This document shows, in pieces, positions 40,182 to 52,358 of a DNA stretch of 64,000 nt. Source of the stretch: Metarhizium brunneum (taxonomy: Eukaryota > Ascomycota > Sordariomycetes > Hypocreales > Clavicipitaceae); NCBI RefSeq assembly GCF_013426205.1, contig NC_089423.1, positions 4,092,001 to 4,156,000 of the forward strand, read 5' to 3'. A program made the translations under genes and the position numbers. The notes under the pieces are model-generated. The model searched no databases and had not been told where the DNA came from. It saw only the letters and a list, made by a program, of their open reading frames with translations. The stretch's first letter is position 1, and the number at the start of each line of letters is the position of its first letter.

Positions 40182-42496
40182 TGCGCCGGAGCTCCGGAGT
40201 GCCGTCTGCACAGAGACTCAATTGCGCCGGCAAGCAGCAAAGACGGAAGCAATGGGTGGTGACGTGCCGCCGGAGAGGGAGGGAGGACGAGGTGGCAGAG
40301 AGTACGTGTTGCAGCTCGAGGTGAAGTTGGCGGCTGAGAGAGAGAGAAAGCTGTTTGCCTGGGCTTGGCGGTTTGGCGCTTTTTTTTTTCTCTTTCTCTA
40401 TGAATGACTCTGTCCTTTTTCCTTGGCGCGTGCGGCCCGTTTATCGCAGTGACTGACAGCGTCAACGACAGCGCCAGAGCCTTGTGCTCTCTAAGGCCTG
40501 GGCTCCACGTCCCTTCTTTTCTTGTTTTTCATTGGGCGAAAGTGCCAACTTTGGGTCTTGGGCTGTCCCACCGGCCCTCGGCCGCTTTTTTCGGTAGTAA
40601 TTTATTTTATTAACGCAGAAAATCTTTGCAAAGGCGCCGCTTACACAAGCAATGCCGGGTGTCTGGTAACATTGAACGTCATTTGTAGACACTCGGCGGT
40701 CTGGACTCGGGAGACGCCGCCGCGGCCACCTTGACCACGATGCACGACTCTTCATGAGTCTCCAGCAATTCATCTCAGTCTTGATGGTCTGTCTGGAGCC
40801 TCCAGTGCTGCCCGTGTTGCCGCCGTCCCATCTTGGCCCCTGGTTCCGACATCAGCCGACATCCGCGAATGTGACGACAGTCACGACGCCTATTACTAGT
40901 ACAACATCAAAGCAAGCAGCGCCATGTTCGGTTCTTCCCGCCGTTGCCTGTCGCTGCGTCACGGGAGCCGCAGCTTGGCCTCGATGGCTTTGTCGCTGCT
41001 CTCTTGCCGAGGCTCCAGTTTCTCCCGACAGACATACATACCAATGTACCTAGGCATATGGGTTGATGGGGTCTAGCAACAAACACACTCGATGGCTGAT
41101 GCCATGTGGCATACATATGTACATACGTCGAGGCAAACACACGCCGACATGTTCCTGCGGCAGTCAATGCTGGCTGTTGTTTTCTGGGGTGATTCCTTGG
41201 GCTCTGATTTGTCCAGCTCCCCAACCAACCCCAACCATAATCACATGTCTGTTGCCTCTCTCCCATCCTGTTATTGTCGGAACTGATTCGTCGTTTCTGC
41301 TGCCGATACGGAGTAAAAGAATCTCGATATTGCCGGCGATCCTCCCGGCCGTGACAGCCCTGTCAAGAGATTGAAGAACCATTGGCGCGGAGCAAAGCTG
41401 CCCGATGCTTGAGTGAACAACAGCTTCACCAGCTTCGTCGTGGGACACCCAGGTGTACCATGATGCCGTCACAGATGAGCAATTCAAGGCACCCCAAAGG
41501 CCCTGCGGCATCACTCTCTCCGTCTTGGACTCCTTGCCCGTGGTTCTGCCGGGACCGGGACCGGGACCATGACCGTCATCTGAAACCAGCCGTGGTCAAA
41601 TCTGCGACATGACGAGCAAAACTTGTGTCGCAGAACGAGCCCCAACGCTACGCACCATTGCCTCCCCAGTCTCCCCGGCTCCACATGTGAAGTCTGGTGC
41701 TACACATGCATGCACATACATAAGTACATACTTTATGTACACACAGTATGCAAGTTACATAAATCGAAAGCCCATACGCAGGGGCAGTCGTGACGCCTCA
41801 ACGATCCCAATGTGGTATCGCCAGCGACACGGGTAGATGACCGTCTTGCCGCGCAACCACGGACCTCTTTTCCCACGACACGCTCGCCAAAACGCCAGAC
41901 AGGCTAGCTGTCTGAGGTCTCTGACCAACGGCTCTCACCACCCACTACCTGCCAACCTGGCCGTCGCAGATAGCCATGCTCTACCGTTCCGGCAGCTGCT
42001 TTGCCTTGATTTCATGCTGCACCATGTTGGAGCCCCTTGACATGCCATCTCTGGCACCACCCTCGGAACCACGCGCCGTCGACCGAACATGGAGGCCTCG
42101 ACCTCGACCCAAAGACTGTTTTGTTTTGTCTTCTTCCTTCGCCCTCCCTTTTATTTCTCCGAGTCCCTATATCCATTCACCTCTGGTCTTTGCAACTCCG
42201 TTGGCTATTTACCCTTTGGCCGCTGCCTTTTCGAACTGGCCGGGCTTCAACTGTGCATGGTGCACCGGACTGCCCTTCTTGCTACTTGATTTCCTGATCG
42301 GGGCTGGCCCTGTATCATTCTCATTCACTTACAAGTCTCGTCCGAGTCCGTGGCACTTTCTTCTTTGTCGACGTCGTTTTTCAACACCTCGTCTGTTTCT
42401 TCTAGCTTAGCCATGAACTTGACATATCGACTTCCTACCAAGCCTTAAAGGAGAATAATGCAAAACAACTCGCACGACTTGTCTTGAGAAGCCATC
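40182..42496. other. 2.3 kb divergent intergenic region
   Basis: The region lies between the starts of the NADH dehydrogenase gene (-) and the proline-rich membrane protein gene (+), so both promoters should be here. It includes a TACGGAGTA palindrome at 41307, a TACCTAGGCA word near 41047 and CT-rich tracts before 42497. Open frames up to 144 codons show no recognisable protein. Confidence 0.55.
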
Positions 42497-44492
42497 ATGG
42501 TATCGGTTGCGGAGAAAGACGGGCCTGCGTTGCAGGACAACAAGCCGCCAACTAAACTCCCTATGGACTTTCCCATCTGGACTCGGGCAGAAGATGATGA
42601 GAAGGACCGAAATGCCGGGTTATCAATACTACAGCGAAGAAGTAGAAAGTGGAACAGGGACCGTGGCGTAGCACATGCCGCCGACCCTGCACAGCGGCCC
42701 AGCCGTCTTGACAGCAGAGGACTTTTCAAGGACATTGCTCAGCCGGTTGTGAGCGGTATATTCGATGCATTATCTCCTCAAGATGGGCCGCTGAGCAGCG
42801 ACGATGAAAAAAATCCCAAGTCCGAGGGCCTGAAGCAGCCTGCCCCGATTCAAACCCAACCTCTGCCTCGGTTACCATCACTGAAGTCACCAGAGTCACC
42901 AAAATCGCCAAAATCGCCCAATTCACCCAATTCACCCAAGTCGCCAACTTTACCGGCTAATCCAACCCCTCCGCCTCCTCCGGCCTATCCAACTCCTTCT
43001 CCTCTTCCACCGCCGCCTCCCCCAGTTTCAAATCCAGGAAACGTGAGTCATCTTGATAACCCATTAACCAAGTGGATACAGAAACAGTAACCCGCCCTTT
43101 GCGCACGCTGATTACGATGCCGACTGTATGGCTGACTTTTGCTATTAGCCTAAACCCACAGAAGCCGTTGTCAATCCTATCCAGCCGCCTCCGGGAAACA
43201 CGTGGCCAGACAGCAGCTACGGTCCAAGTATGGGATTCAGCACGTTGACTCCAAGTGCTTCAACAACTAGACGGACAACTACGACCAATGCGCCTCCGCC
43301 TTCACTTGCGCCGATTGTTACCATTCCCGTGCCATTGTCTACTGGCCCCAGAAAAGGTGTTAATCCTCTGCCAACGTTAGATGCGGTCTCGACATTTTCG
43401 ATGTCAATGTCTCCGACGAGCCCCGCAAGCCCGGCGAGCCCGGCGAGCCCGACGAGGTCGTCTTCCGTGTACCCCACGCCAATCTCTGATTCAGACAAGG
43501 CATATCACCCCGGTCATGACAAGGGCAATATCCATCCCAAAGTAGAAATGGCTCTTGTTGCCCTGGGCTCAATTGGTATGCTTAGAGCCTTCCCTTCCTC
43601 GGACCGGAAATCGGAGCTGGTTTGACTGATACATGAGAATGCAGGTTCATCAATCATTGTTGCGTTTATTGGGTGGTTGATTTGGCGGTGTCACAAACGC
43701 CGCCGGGCGGTTGACAGTTCCAGGACCTGGAAACCACATTTCCCCAAAAACATGCCTACGGATAAACCAAAGCTGTTGGTGACGAATGCACTCGCTCGCA
43801 TTCCCATTTTCAAAAACCGCATGGATGATCGCCGCCGCCGCTGGACAAACCTTGATCAAGCAGATCTCGGCCCGTTCAGTGAGAAGGCGTATGTGGCCGA
43901 GGCCCAGTCAATGGCGATACAACAGCCACCTCTCTCGGGCATATCTGTTCAGACCGACTTGGTTAGAACCAGCACGCATGCCGATGTGCCTCGAAATGGG
44001 GCAACGTTACACGTGCCAAAGGTTTCCATATCATCCATTGAGCCCCAGGCTGGTAGTACTCTTCGATCTGGAGCTCAACTCCCAAACACTCGCATGAGCG
44101 ACATTTCTTCCCTGTCATCCGGATTTGGCGATGGGCAATTCATAATAGGTACCATGAGTAGCGGCACAAACTCTGCAAACAATACCGCCTCTGAGACTAC
44201 AGTCAAGGCACCATTGGCCGTGGCAAGGCGAGAAAGCATCGGGGCCTTGAGCCAGCGGCGCGACACCGTGTATACCGAGGCAAGTGAGGATACGCCTGCC
44301 CGGTTTCGCAGTGTCAACTCATGGGTGAGGCAGCAGACGGGACGAGTAACGCGTGCGACGCAGCGCAATCAGGCATCCGATGCTCCACCCGTGCCTGCAT
44401 TGCCGCCGGAGCAGGACTTTGATCTCATGATGCCTGATGGGGAGGAGCCTCGGCGGGCTGATTCTGTAACAGGATACGGTGTAGCTCGTTGA
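42497..44492 (+). CDS. Unrecognised proline-rich single-span membrane protein
   Basis: Exons 42497-43042, 43149-43575 and 43645-44492 splice to 1821 bases and 606 residues. The N-terminal 180 residues include SPKSP/NSPNSP repeats and runs of prolines (PPPPPAYPTP). The Ser/Thr/Pro-rich part continues to about residue 300 with PTSPASPASPASPT repeats. One membrane segment spans about residues 317-338 (ALVALGSIGSSIIVAFIGWLIW) and is followed by a basic RCHKRRR stop-transfer patch. The tail of about 270 residues carries scattered Ser/Thr/Arg sites and ends near GYGVAR. No signal peptide is seen. By the positive-inside rule the tail should face the cytosol. The pattern recalls fungal wall-sensor-like proteins, but no cysteine-rich sensor domain is visible, so no function is assigned. 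Confidence 0.75.
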
Positions 44493-44746
44493 TGATGATG
44501 ATGTCGAACAAGAGAAATTATAGTATGACGTATTGTCCTTCGACAAAGAAAAATATATATATATCCATATATAATAGCAATGACACAATATTTAATTGAG
44601 TAAGCGTGGTCCTGGGATGACAGACATGACCGTGAACACTCTTCTACGTCCTTTTTCTTTTTCCATGGTGACCCCTATTCATGGCTGATTCTGCCGAGGA
44701 ATATACAAATGCATAGGTGCAGCTATGAAAAGAAAGAAAAACTCAT

Positions 44747-47259
44747 TTATTTGTATGGAAACATTTCCCAGAATCCGGTTTCCATCTGTAGACGCATGAG
44801 GAACTTGCCAAATGACGAAAACAATTGATTTCACAAACGCACCTTTGTCCCATGTATGAATATCTTGATCAGCTCCTCGACGCGGCTTGGCGACTGAAGC
44901 CGCATGTGCTTTTCCAAAAGCTCTGGCATGCCGGGGGGCGGCGCAAATATGTCAGCTACAAGCCTGGACAAGCACGCCGCAGAAACTCACCCGAACCGAG
45001 CCTCACCGCGCTCGTGTAGTCTTCAGCCACGTAGTTTTGGATCCACGGCCAGTAGATATTGTCCTTGGTGCGGGTGAGTCTGTGGGAATGCAGCATCTGG
45101 GCCACTGCGCCGTAGCCGAGCAGGCAGGGAGCCAGGGCCATTTGGAGGGCCAGCCAATCTTCGCTCTGGCCAACGTCCAACACGTACCGGGTATATGCTG
45201 TACATGCTACATGTTGAGGGTAGTATTAGTGTGAGTTTACTGTTTCTATTGCTTTTCTTTTTGATTCCCTCATGTACGGCTCCGTCATATGCAAGAGGAA
45301 TTTCAGGCAGCCAAGGAGGAGCGAGGGCGTGAGTGGACGAGCCTCCTTACCTTGCTTTTCTTCAGTTGCTTGTATTTCTTCCTCTGATATGCCAAACTGC
45401 TTGCAGTAGTTGACATGTAGCTGCATCTCATGGATGATGTAGCCGACGATTTTGTTTGCCTGTTTTCGGAAGTGTTAGATACGGCAGACACTAGTGTTTC
45501 GTGCTGTCCATGCAACTGACTCTGCGGATGCTTTCGATATCCTTTGATTTATAAGCAGCCAGGGCATTTGCTCTTGAGAAGTGGACCTGTTTTTTCCCGA
45601 CGTACGGCGTGTTAGATTCTGCACCCTCTCATCGGTGTTGAAGAGGCTTCAGAAAAGGGATGGAGGGTAGCGCACCAAGTAAAGATAGTCTTGGACAATG
45701 TATCCCTTGAAAGATTCCAGCGGCAAGGTTCCGTCGCCGAGAGCCATCACGAATGGATGGTAGACAAATGTCTCCCATACATCCTTCACGTCAGGCCGCT
45801 GGAGGAGATACTCTATAAAATAGCCACTTGTTTACGGCACGTCAGCCCTGGAGGGTTCGGTGTGGTGTCGGTGTGAGGGGAAAGGGGAAGGGGGAAAGGG
45901 GGCAGATATGGCAACTTACGGAGCGAATGGAAGGCTTTGAATTGAATGGAAGTGATCTAGTGGTCCGTTTCCCTTACCTAGCTTCGGTGCGCTCCTTATA
46001 CCAGCCTCGATATATCGACAAGCAGAGTGGACCGCAGCAGGCACATCGATTCCTTTAGCAAGCCCGGCAGCGATGGCAGCTTCACAGATGTTAGAGAGCT
46101 TGACCTTGACAGAAGAGAAGTTATGACCCAAAAACAGTACAGCAAGTCCATTTCACTTACAAGCTAGCGAGCACCCTGTACCGTGAGTACTAGTACTCGG
46201 CTGATAGGGGCTCTGTACTCTGAAGACCTTGCCCTCTGGCCCGACTAGAAGGTCTACAACAACGTGCTTCTCATGCTCAGTTTCGGCGACGCTCATATCT
46301 GCACGGAATGGTAGATGGCCGCCCTTGACAAGAACCCATTCCGGACCGAGAGCTTGGATACGACGACCAATGAATTCGACATCAGAGACGGAGCAAATCT
46401 TCTTTTCGGCCAAGGCAGAGTCGCCATTTTCCGAGAGGATCAGAATGGCTTCTGGGATGTTGGGCGTGAGAACTGTCGCGCGGGGAAGCAGATGCATCGA
46501 AAGCTCTCGTATAGCCTCGCGTGGAAGCAACTGAGCGCCAGATGTCGACACCATTACCTAATAAGACAGACCGTCTGGCTTTAGCAGCTTCGGGCATGGA
46601 GTGATGGGCTGGGCGGGTGTATTGCCTACCGGATCGACCACCAGCGACGTAATTCCGTGTTTGGCGACTTGTCTCGCAATCATATCAATGGTCTCTGCGG
46701 CAGCAAGCATGCCTAGGTTGAAAGACGAGAGACATGTGTGTTAGTGCGTGAACAAGTTTGACGCAAAAGATTGACAAGTGCGTTGATGGTCCTCGATGTT
46801 CAAAAGAAGGAGGGGGTTTTGATGTTTCCACACATGAGTGGTATCTAACAAACCTGTTTTGATTACGTCTACGCCGACATCTTCGATACAAGCCTCGATC
46901 TGCTGTTCCACAAACGCCGCTGGGATGACGTGAATTCCCTTGACACCCGTGGTGTTTTGAGCAGTCAGGGCTGTGGTCGCCGTCATGGCGTAGCAGCCAT
47001 GTGCGGCGAGAACTTTCTGATCGGCTTCCAACCCTCTGCAGAATCAACGTGACAAATGTAAAAAGTCAGCCTGGCCAATTCTAGCGGTGCGGAATCCGGA
47101 TGGTGGCATGGCCGACCCAAATCAAGGAAACGCCGCGAGAATAAAACGAAGCACTTGTGACGTTATGAAATAAGATGATGGATGGGTAGTTTGACGAGCT
47201 ACTTACGCGCCGCCGGAGCAGTCGGAGCCGGCAATGACTAGCACTCTGCCCTTGACCAT
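44747..47259 (-). CDS. THI20: THI20-type bifunctional HMP/HMP-P kinase and TenA-like thiaminase II
   Basis: Cytosolic thiamine-biosynthesis enzyme. Eleven exons in transcript order, 47207-47259, 46854-47035, 46630-46712, 46161-46557, 46079-45920, 45676-45826, 45521-45586, 45351-45459, 44991-45206, 44843-44922 and 44747-44785, give 511 residues. The N-terminal ThiD kinase starts MVKGRVLVIAGSDCSGGAG and has ATTALTAQNTTGV, VVDPVMVSTSG, LVKGGHLPF and the catalytic anion-hole loop STHGTGCSLASA. It phosphorylates hydroxymethylpyrimidine twice. The C-terminal TenA/THI-4 domain (from about residue 293) has GYFIEYLLQRPDV, GYIVQDYLYLVHFSRANALA, the cysteine of HVNYC and SEDWLALQMALAPCLLGYG, and ends GFWEMFPYK. 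This domain salvages degraded thiamine. The fusion is normal in fungi. I looked for a TPP-riboswitch-like core upstream and saw none. Confidence 0.94.
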
Positions 47260-48060
47260 GGCTCCTGTTGCTTGAGTAACCTTTATATATGAGGTTCAAT
47301 CCTGCCAGCCTCGAGTTGTGACTGTGAGGGTACACTCTCTCCGCAACGGCGTTGCAACTTGGAACGATATCACCGTTGGCAGCTATGGTGGTGCCCATGA
47401 CCCAAAGAAGCGCACCGTGTGGGGCGGCTATAATATGTCAAGTAGTTACTCCGTACATCATGTGTACTTTAGCTGGAGGAAACATCACCATCCCGTCCAT
47501 CTGCCACAACGGCCCATTGAATGGTTCGGGTCGTGCTATCTTGTAAGAAAATCAAGTCATATTCATTCAGTCCCGCCTACGTTAACGCAATGGCACCATA
47601 AACGCTCCCCAACGCCTCCGTTGTCGCCCTCCATGATATACGTGAACCACATGGGCGATTGAGAGTATCCGTTCTGTGGCCGATTTACTCCATGCTGAAA
47701 CCACATTTCGACCCTCCCCTACTCCCCCTTTTTAAGCTGACGGTATGCTACCCCATTTCCAAATGTAATTAAATTGCAAAATACCACTGTGATATCCACA
47801 AGGGCAGCGCCGTGTCTCGCTTGCTATCTGTATTGCACTTGGCTCTGTTTCCCAAAAAGATTTGCGGCGAAACCGGGATATTAAAATCATAAACAGGAGG
47901 CCAGATCCATTGCTTTTAAAAGCCCCATACAGGCGGCCACCCTGGAACGACGAGGCTTGTATAGGCCGCTACATCACTTGGCAGGGTAGTGATATGGGTT
48001 GCGGCTTGCCGTTCTAAAGCACAACCCCAATACGCTCCATCTGTTACTTGGTCCCTTGTA
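47260..48060. other. Intergenic: THI20 promoter and Rictor 3' flank
   Basis: The 800 bases lie between the THI20 start and the stop of the Rictor gene upstream. One exact TACTCCGTA lies at 47447. No recognisable coding frame is present; the rest of the sequence is featureless to my reading. Confidence 0.6.
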
Positions 48061-51000
48061 TTATTTTCGCACCCGCAGTGGTGCTGGCATGAGGTCGGAT
48101 GGCATCTCTGCCGGCTCGCTGATGCTTCTCTGTCGCTCTGTTCGATCATCACCTGAACTGCCATCACCGTTATCGTTACCCCCTTGTCCGCTTGTAGACT
48201 CGCTGTCCTCGGTGTCATCGTCACCAAATACGATTTGCCGCATCACGTTCTTCTCGAACAGATCAATCACCAACCTACGGATGCCGAGCCTGTAGTGATT
48301 CCATTCCATGAGGCCCATCACTTTTTTGAAAAAGTCTGTACTCCGGAAAGCATTTGGTTTTCTCTGCTTTAACTTCTGCAGCTCCATAAGCGCCTTCTTG
48401 TAGAGCACCATGTTGCCAAGGTCAACAACTAGTTCCAGAATTCGACCGTTGACGTCCTCATCGCTCAACAAAGGAGGCAATTCAGAGAGCTCCAGAGGTG
48501 GGCGGGCTTTCTGGATCGGAGGCTGTGCCTGAATAGTTCGTTGCGTATCGGGAATAGTTATGGATGCAGCATTGACGTGTTGCCACGGTACGACGGAAAA
48601 GAATTTGGAGAGATCGTTCGGTATGCATAGACCAAGAGAAGTCCCCATTGACGTCGTGTTAGCGTCCCAACCGTGTTCTGAAAGAATCTCTAGTCCATGC
48701 GTGGATCGGGAGATCAACCCCAGCACGAAAAATGCCGTCCCGCGAAGACTCATCACTTCATGCCCTTCGGCGATCTTGACAATTCGTTCAACCACATCGC
48801 TTGATTCCAGGAACGGCGCGCCAAGTTCCATTGATCCTACGTTGCCAACAGCCCAGAGACACCCCTTGACTTTGGTAATCAGCTCCGCGTCTTCTGTTTG
48901 CATGCCGTGCTCGCGTATAGTCGTGACGAATTCCTCAAAGTGACCCTTGTCACGCAAAAGTTTGCAGCCTTCTCGGGTTCTAGTTAGTTCTCTGTAGAAA
49001 TGCGGCGGAACATGGCTGTCGTGAAATCCGGCCTCTGGATCCGATTCATCAAAGAGGCTCAAGCGATGGCTATTGTCATCTGGGTCAGCCAAAAATGCCC
49101 GAGCTAGGCCTGCCTCAATGACCCCGACATATGAATCATTTCGCCCAAGGAACCAATCATCCATTTCATTACTGATGTAGTCTAATCCATCCAAGTAGTG
49201 GTATCCAATAGAGGTTGACAGGAACCGCAAGAGAAGGGGCGCGCCTATTTCTCCTAGATGATCCAGAGCTGGGCGACATTGAACTATGTACTCCAGATAT
49301 ACCTTCTTGTTGCAGGCACTTTCCAATATCTTGATTGCGGTCGAACATACTTCAATCTCGGGGTCGTAGAGCTGCGTGACTAGAAGACGAATCGCCCATT
49401 TCGAATCGCTCACTTCATTGTCGCCGCTAATGTTGGCTACGGGACCAATGGTGCATTTACGGAGGGCATTAGTGGCATGGATTCGAATATCTTTAGTTCC
49501 GGCAGTGAGAGCCTTGGAAAGTAATACACGAGGATGGCCTTGCAAACCATAATCAAAGTTGGAAAGAAGTAACTTGATCAGATCCGGGCGCTGCTTAAAG
49601 TCCACGATGTGGTACATCATGTTGAACATTCGCCACCTCTCTAGCAGAAGCAATCCTTTCGGCTCGCTGCTGAGAACGCCAAGCATGGCAAAGTATCCCC
49701 CGCAAAGAGTGTCGGTAAGTCGATCCTTGGAAAACATGGGGAACTGAGCAGTAAGCCCGCTTGTCTGGAGAAAAGTTAGAGAGAATAAGCCATCAAGCGA
49801 TTGCTGGTATTATAGCCAACTCACCGGATCACATTGAGCTAGACACTCAGCAATTTGCCTCAGCAACTTGCTATCGGCTAAGAACTTGATCCCTTCGGGT
49901 GATTGGAGAAGCGAGTGTACCAAGGCGCACCCAGCCCTAACGTATTTCTGTGTCCCCCTTGTGTTCTTCACCTCTGCAAATTTATACTTGAACGGGCGGT
50001 AAAAACTCATCAGTCTCTTCATGAACTTCGAGGCCTTGACTGCTTCGTCTAGACGCTTTCCGGTCTGAAGAGGACCATCTATGATTTTCAAAATAACCTC
50101 CCAGTTCCACTTCATGTAGTTGGAGCTGTTGAGCACGCCGGAATCGATAAGCAGTTGACGAAATGTAGCATCGTCCAGCGCCACGGCAGGGTTACTTGAC
50201 TTTGGTTGTTCATCGAACCTCGCCAAATTTCGCATGCTGTCACTAGAGGGGAGACCACCGGCCAGCGATTCTGACGGAGCGCTCCTGTAAAGTGTTCGAC
50301 TGACACTACTAATTTGATAGATAATTCCGGATGCATTGAAATGACCCTCGTTATCAAACTCAGCGGCTGCTGAGAACAGCTCCGGTAGCAGCTGCAAGTC
50401 CGCACTCCACGAGGGTGGTAAAAGTCGGCTAGAAAGTTTCAGAACTTCCCCAATGAGCAAAGTCGACTTTCGCTTGAGCATGGGGTCTTCTTCGGTTTGC
50501 ACCATCCGCAGCAAACTCTGCAATAGTCCCGACTTGATGAAGACCGCGAGAAGCAGCGCTGTGTAGTGGTCAACAAAACTTTGCTCGCCAGAATCTTCTT
50601 CCATATCCAGCGTTCCGCTCCGTCGCCTCGCGGCAGACTTCATGTTGGCGACACGGCCATACGTCGTGAGACGCCTTCCGGCCAAAAAGGAAGTTGCCCA
50701 TGCTGGAGGTTTGATGCGAAGTAGCGAGAAAAGAAGGTCTAGGACGGTTTCTCGAACGTTCTGGCTGGGGAAGAGGATACTGGCAATCAGTGAGCGGATC
50801 GGTCGGAAATCATACATGCTCAAGGTCATGAGTCCGGACCATGATCTCAAGGCTACAGAAATGGCCCCGGAAGTCTGCTTCAGTATGCCGTCGGCTCCGG
50901 CCAGCAGGTCTGTAAAAGCGGTGAAAACAACGTCGAGACCATAGCCCGGAATGATGTATTTGCGCTTCTGCGGAGAGTCCAGGAGGAAGAGAAAGGCCGA

Positions 51001-52358
51001 AGTTAAGCTCTCGGGAGACTTGTAGGTGCCCTCAGCCAAAGCTTCTGAAAGCGTACCCAAGCCTCCGGATGCTATCAACAGAGCTGGATCCCGAACCAAG
51101 ATCTCGGCGAGAGTCTCAATGCATATAGGCCGTAATCGGTCGATGCTTTGGTCTGCGGCGTGTATACCTGGACGTCTATCCTCACCTTGCTCCGCTACAG
51201 CAACAATCGTCCGGACAATGGCTCTAGAAACCTCTTTAATTCCATCCTTTACATCCAAGAATGCGCGGACGAATTTAAGGGCCTGTTCTCTTTCCACATC
51301 GGCCTTGCGATAGTTGCTCAAAGACCTGAAGAGAAGATTGTTTAGCGTGAACTGTGTTTGCGATGTAGGCTAAAACGCAGGGGACGAAAAGAAAGAAAAG
51401 GGAAATCATACCGTATGACCAAATAGTCCGTGTTAAAACTCCGAATCCTCTTGATGGATGCAGAGTCTGAAATAGCATATCTAGCCACCCGATAACCGAC
51501 AGCCACAACCTCTCGACTCTCGCTGAGAAGCATCATTTGCATGCGCAACCCAAAGATGGCCCAGACCAAATCATATTTCAGCGCAGGGTGGCGCTTGAAT
51601 AGATCAACAAGTTGGTTTGCCCTACTCACATAGTACTCTGGTGTCATGCCTTCCACCTCCAGGGCCTGAAGAAGCTCGGCAAGCGCAAAAGTCGGGCTCT
51701 CGGCAGCGTCGTCAAGGTCTGAACCGGCGGCAGATCGGGAAATACTGGGGGGTGACCGAAGGCCATTTGACTGAAAGATAGTCTCCTGGGCTCGGTTCCT
51801 GGTTGGGGTAGTTGGCGGAGGTGCTCTAGTACGTTGGGCCTCGGAGATTTTTTGACGTAGCTCCTTGATTCTCAGATTGCTCGCACTCAACTCGACTTCT
51901 ACTCGTTGACGCTGCTCCTTGGTCTGCTTGGCCTTCTTGATATTCAGAGCCTCGAGCATATTCTCACTACCTTCCTTAATCTTCATTTCTCGATTCAACT
52001 TGTCCCGCAGAGTCGACAGTGCTTGTTGCATGGCGGCTTCGGTACCGTCCTCCTCGACCTTGTCCATGATACTGCCGGTGTACATTGATCCAACATCCAT
52101 GCGACTGCCTGCACGGCTCGAAATCGTTTGGCTACGGAGCTCCGAGCTGAAGCTACCGGGGCCAATAGTAGGATTGAGACTGCTACCACGAGGAGCAAAG
52201 GAAACGGCCGAGGCGGCTAAATTCCGACTCGGCACGCCGTTCAATGGCTGAAGCCCGCTTCCATCGCGATCTATGCTCGTCCGGCCAGTTCCTGCCTGCG
52301 ACGAGGTTGGATTGTATTGACTGGGTGCATTGTGTTGGGAGGAGGGTTGACCCGGCAT
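48061..52358 (-). CDS. TORC2 subunit, Rictor/Avo3/Ste20 (Tsc11) homologue
   Basis: Scaffold of TOR complex 2, which controls AGC kinases, actin and membrane growth. Three exons in transcript order, 51412-52358, 49825-51325 and 48061-49764, give 1383 residues, between S. pombe Ste20 and yeast Avo3 in size. After a Ser/Gly-rich start, residues about 100-180 form a charged HR1-like coiled coil (ALSTLRDKLNREMKIKEGSE, TKEQRQRVEVELSASNLRI). The Rictor N region follows, with REQALKFVRAFLDVKDGI and the HEAT-like repeats of exon 2. The M and V regions in exon 3 show GGYFAMLGVLSSEPKGLLLL and GCLWAVGNVGSMELG. These are the best-conserved Rictor segments, and also include SLRGTAFFVLGLISRSTHG. The C-terminus is a short acidic/Ser tail. 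Exon joints preserve phase at both sites. Confidence 0.93.

Noticed and set aside
41976..42410. A 144-codon plus-strand frame before the membrane-protein gene
   Set aside because: It lies in a CT-rich promoter-like stretch with three open frames and has no recognisable content.
47260..47700. A TPP riboswitch in front of THI20
   Set aside because: I looked for the conserved CTGAGA-type core and partner helices and saw none; fungal TPP switches are usually in other thiamine genes.
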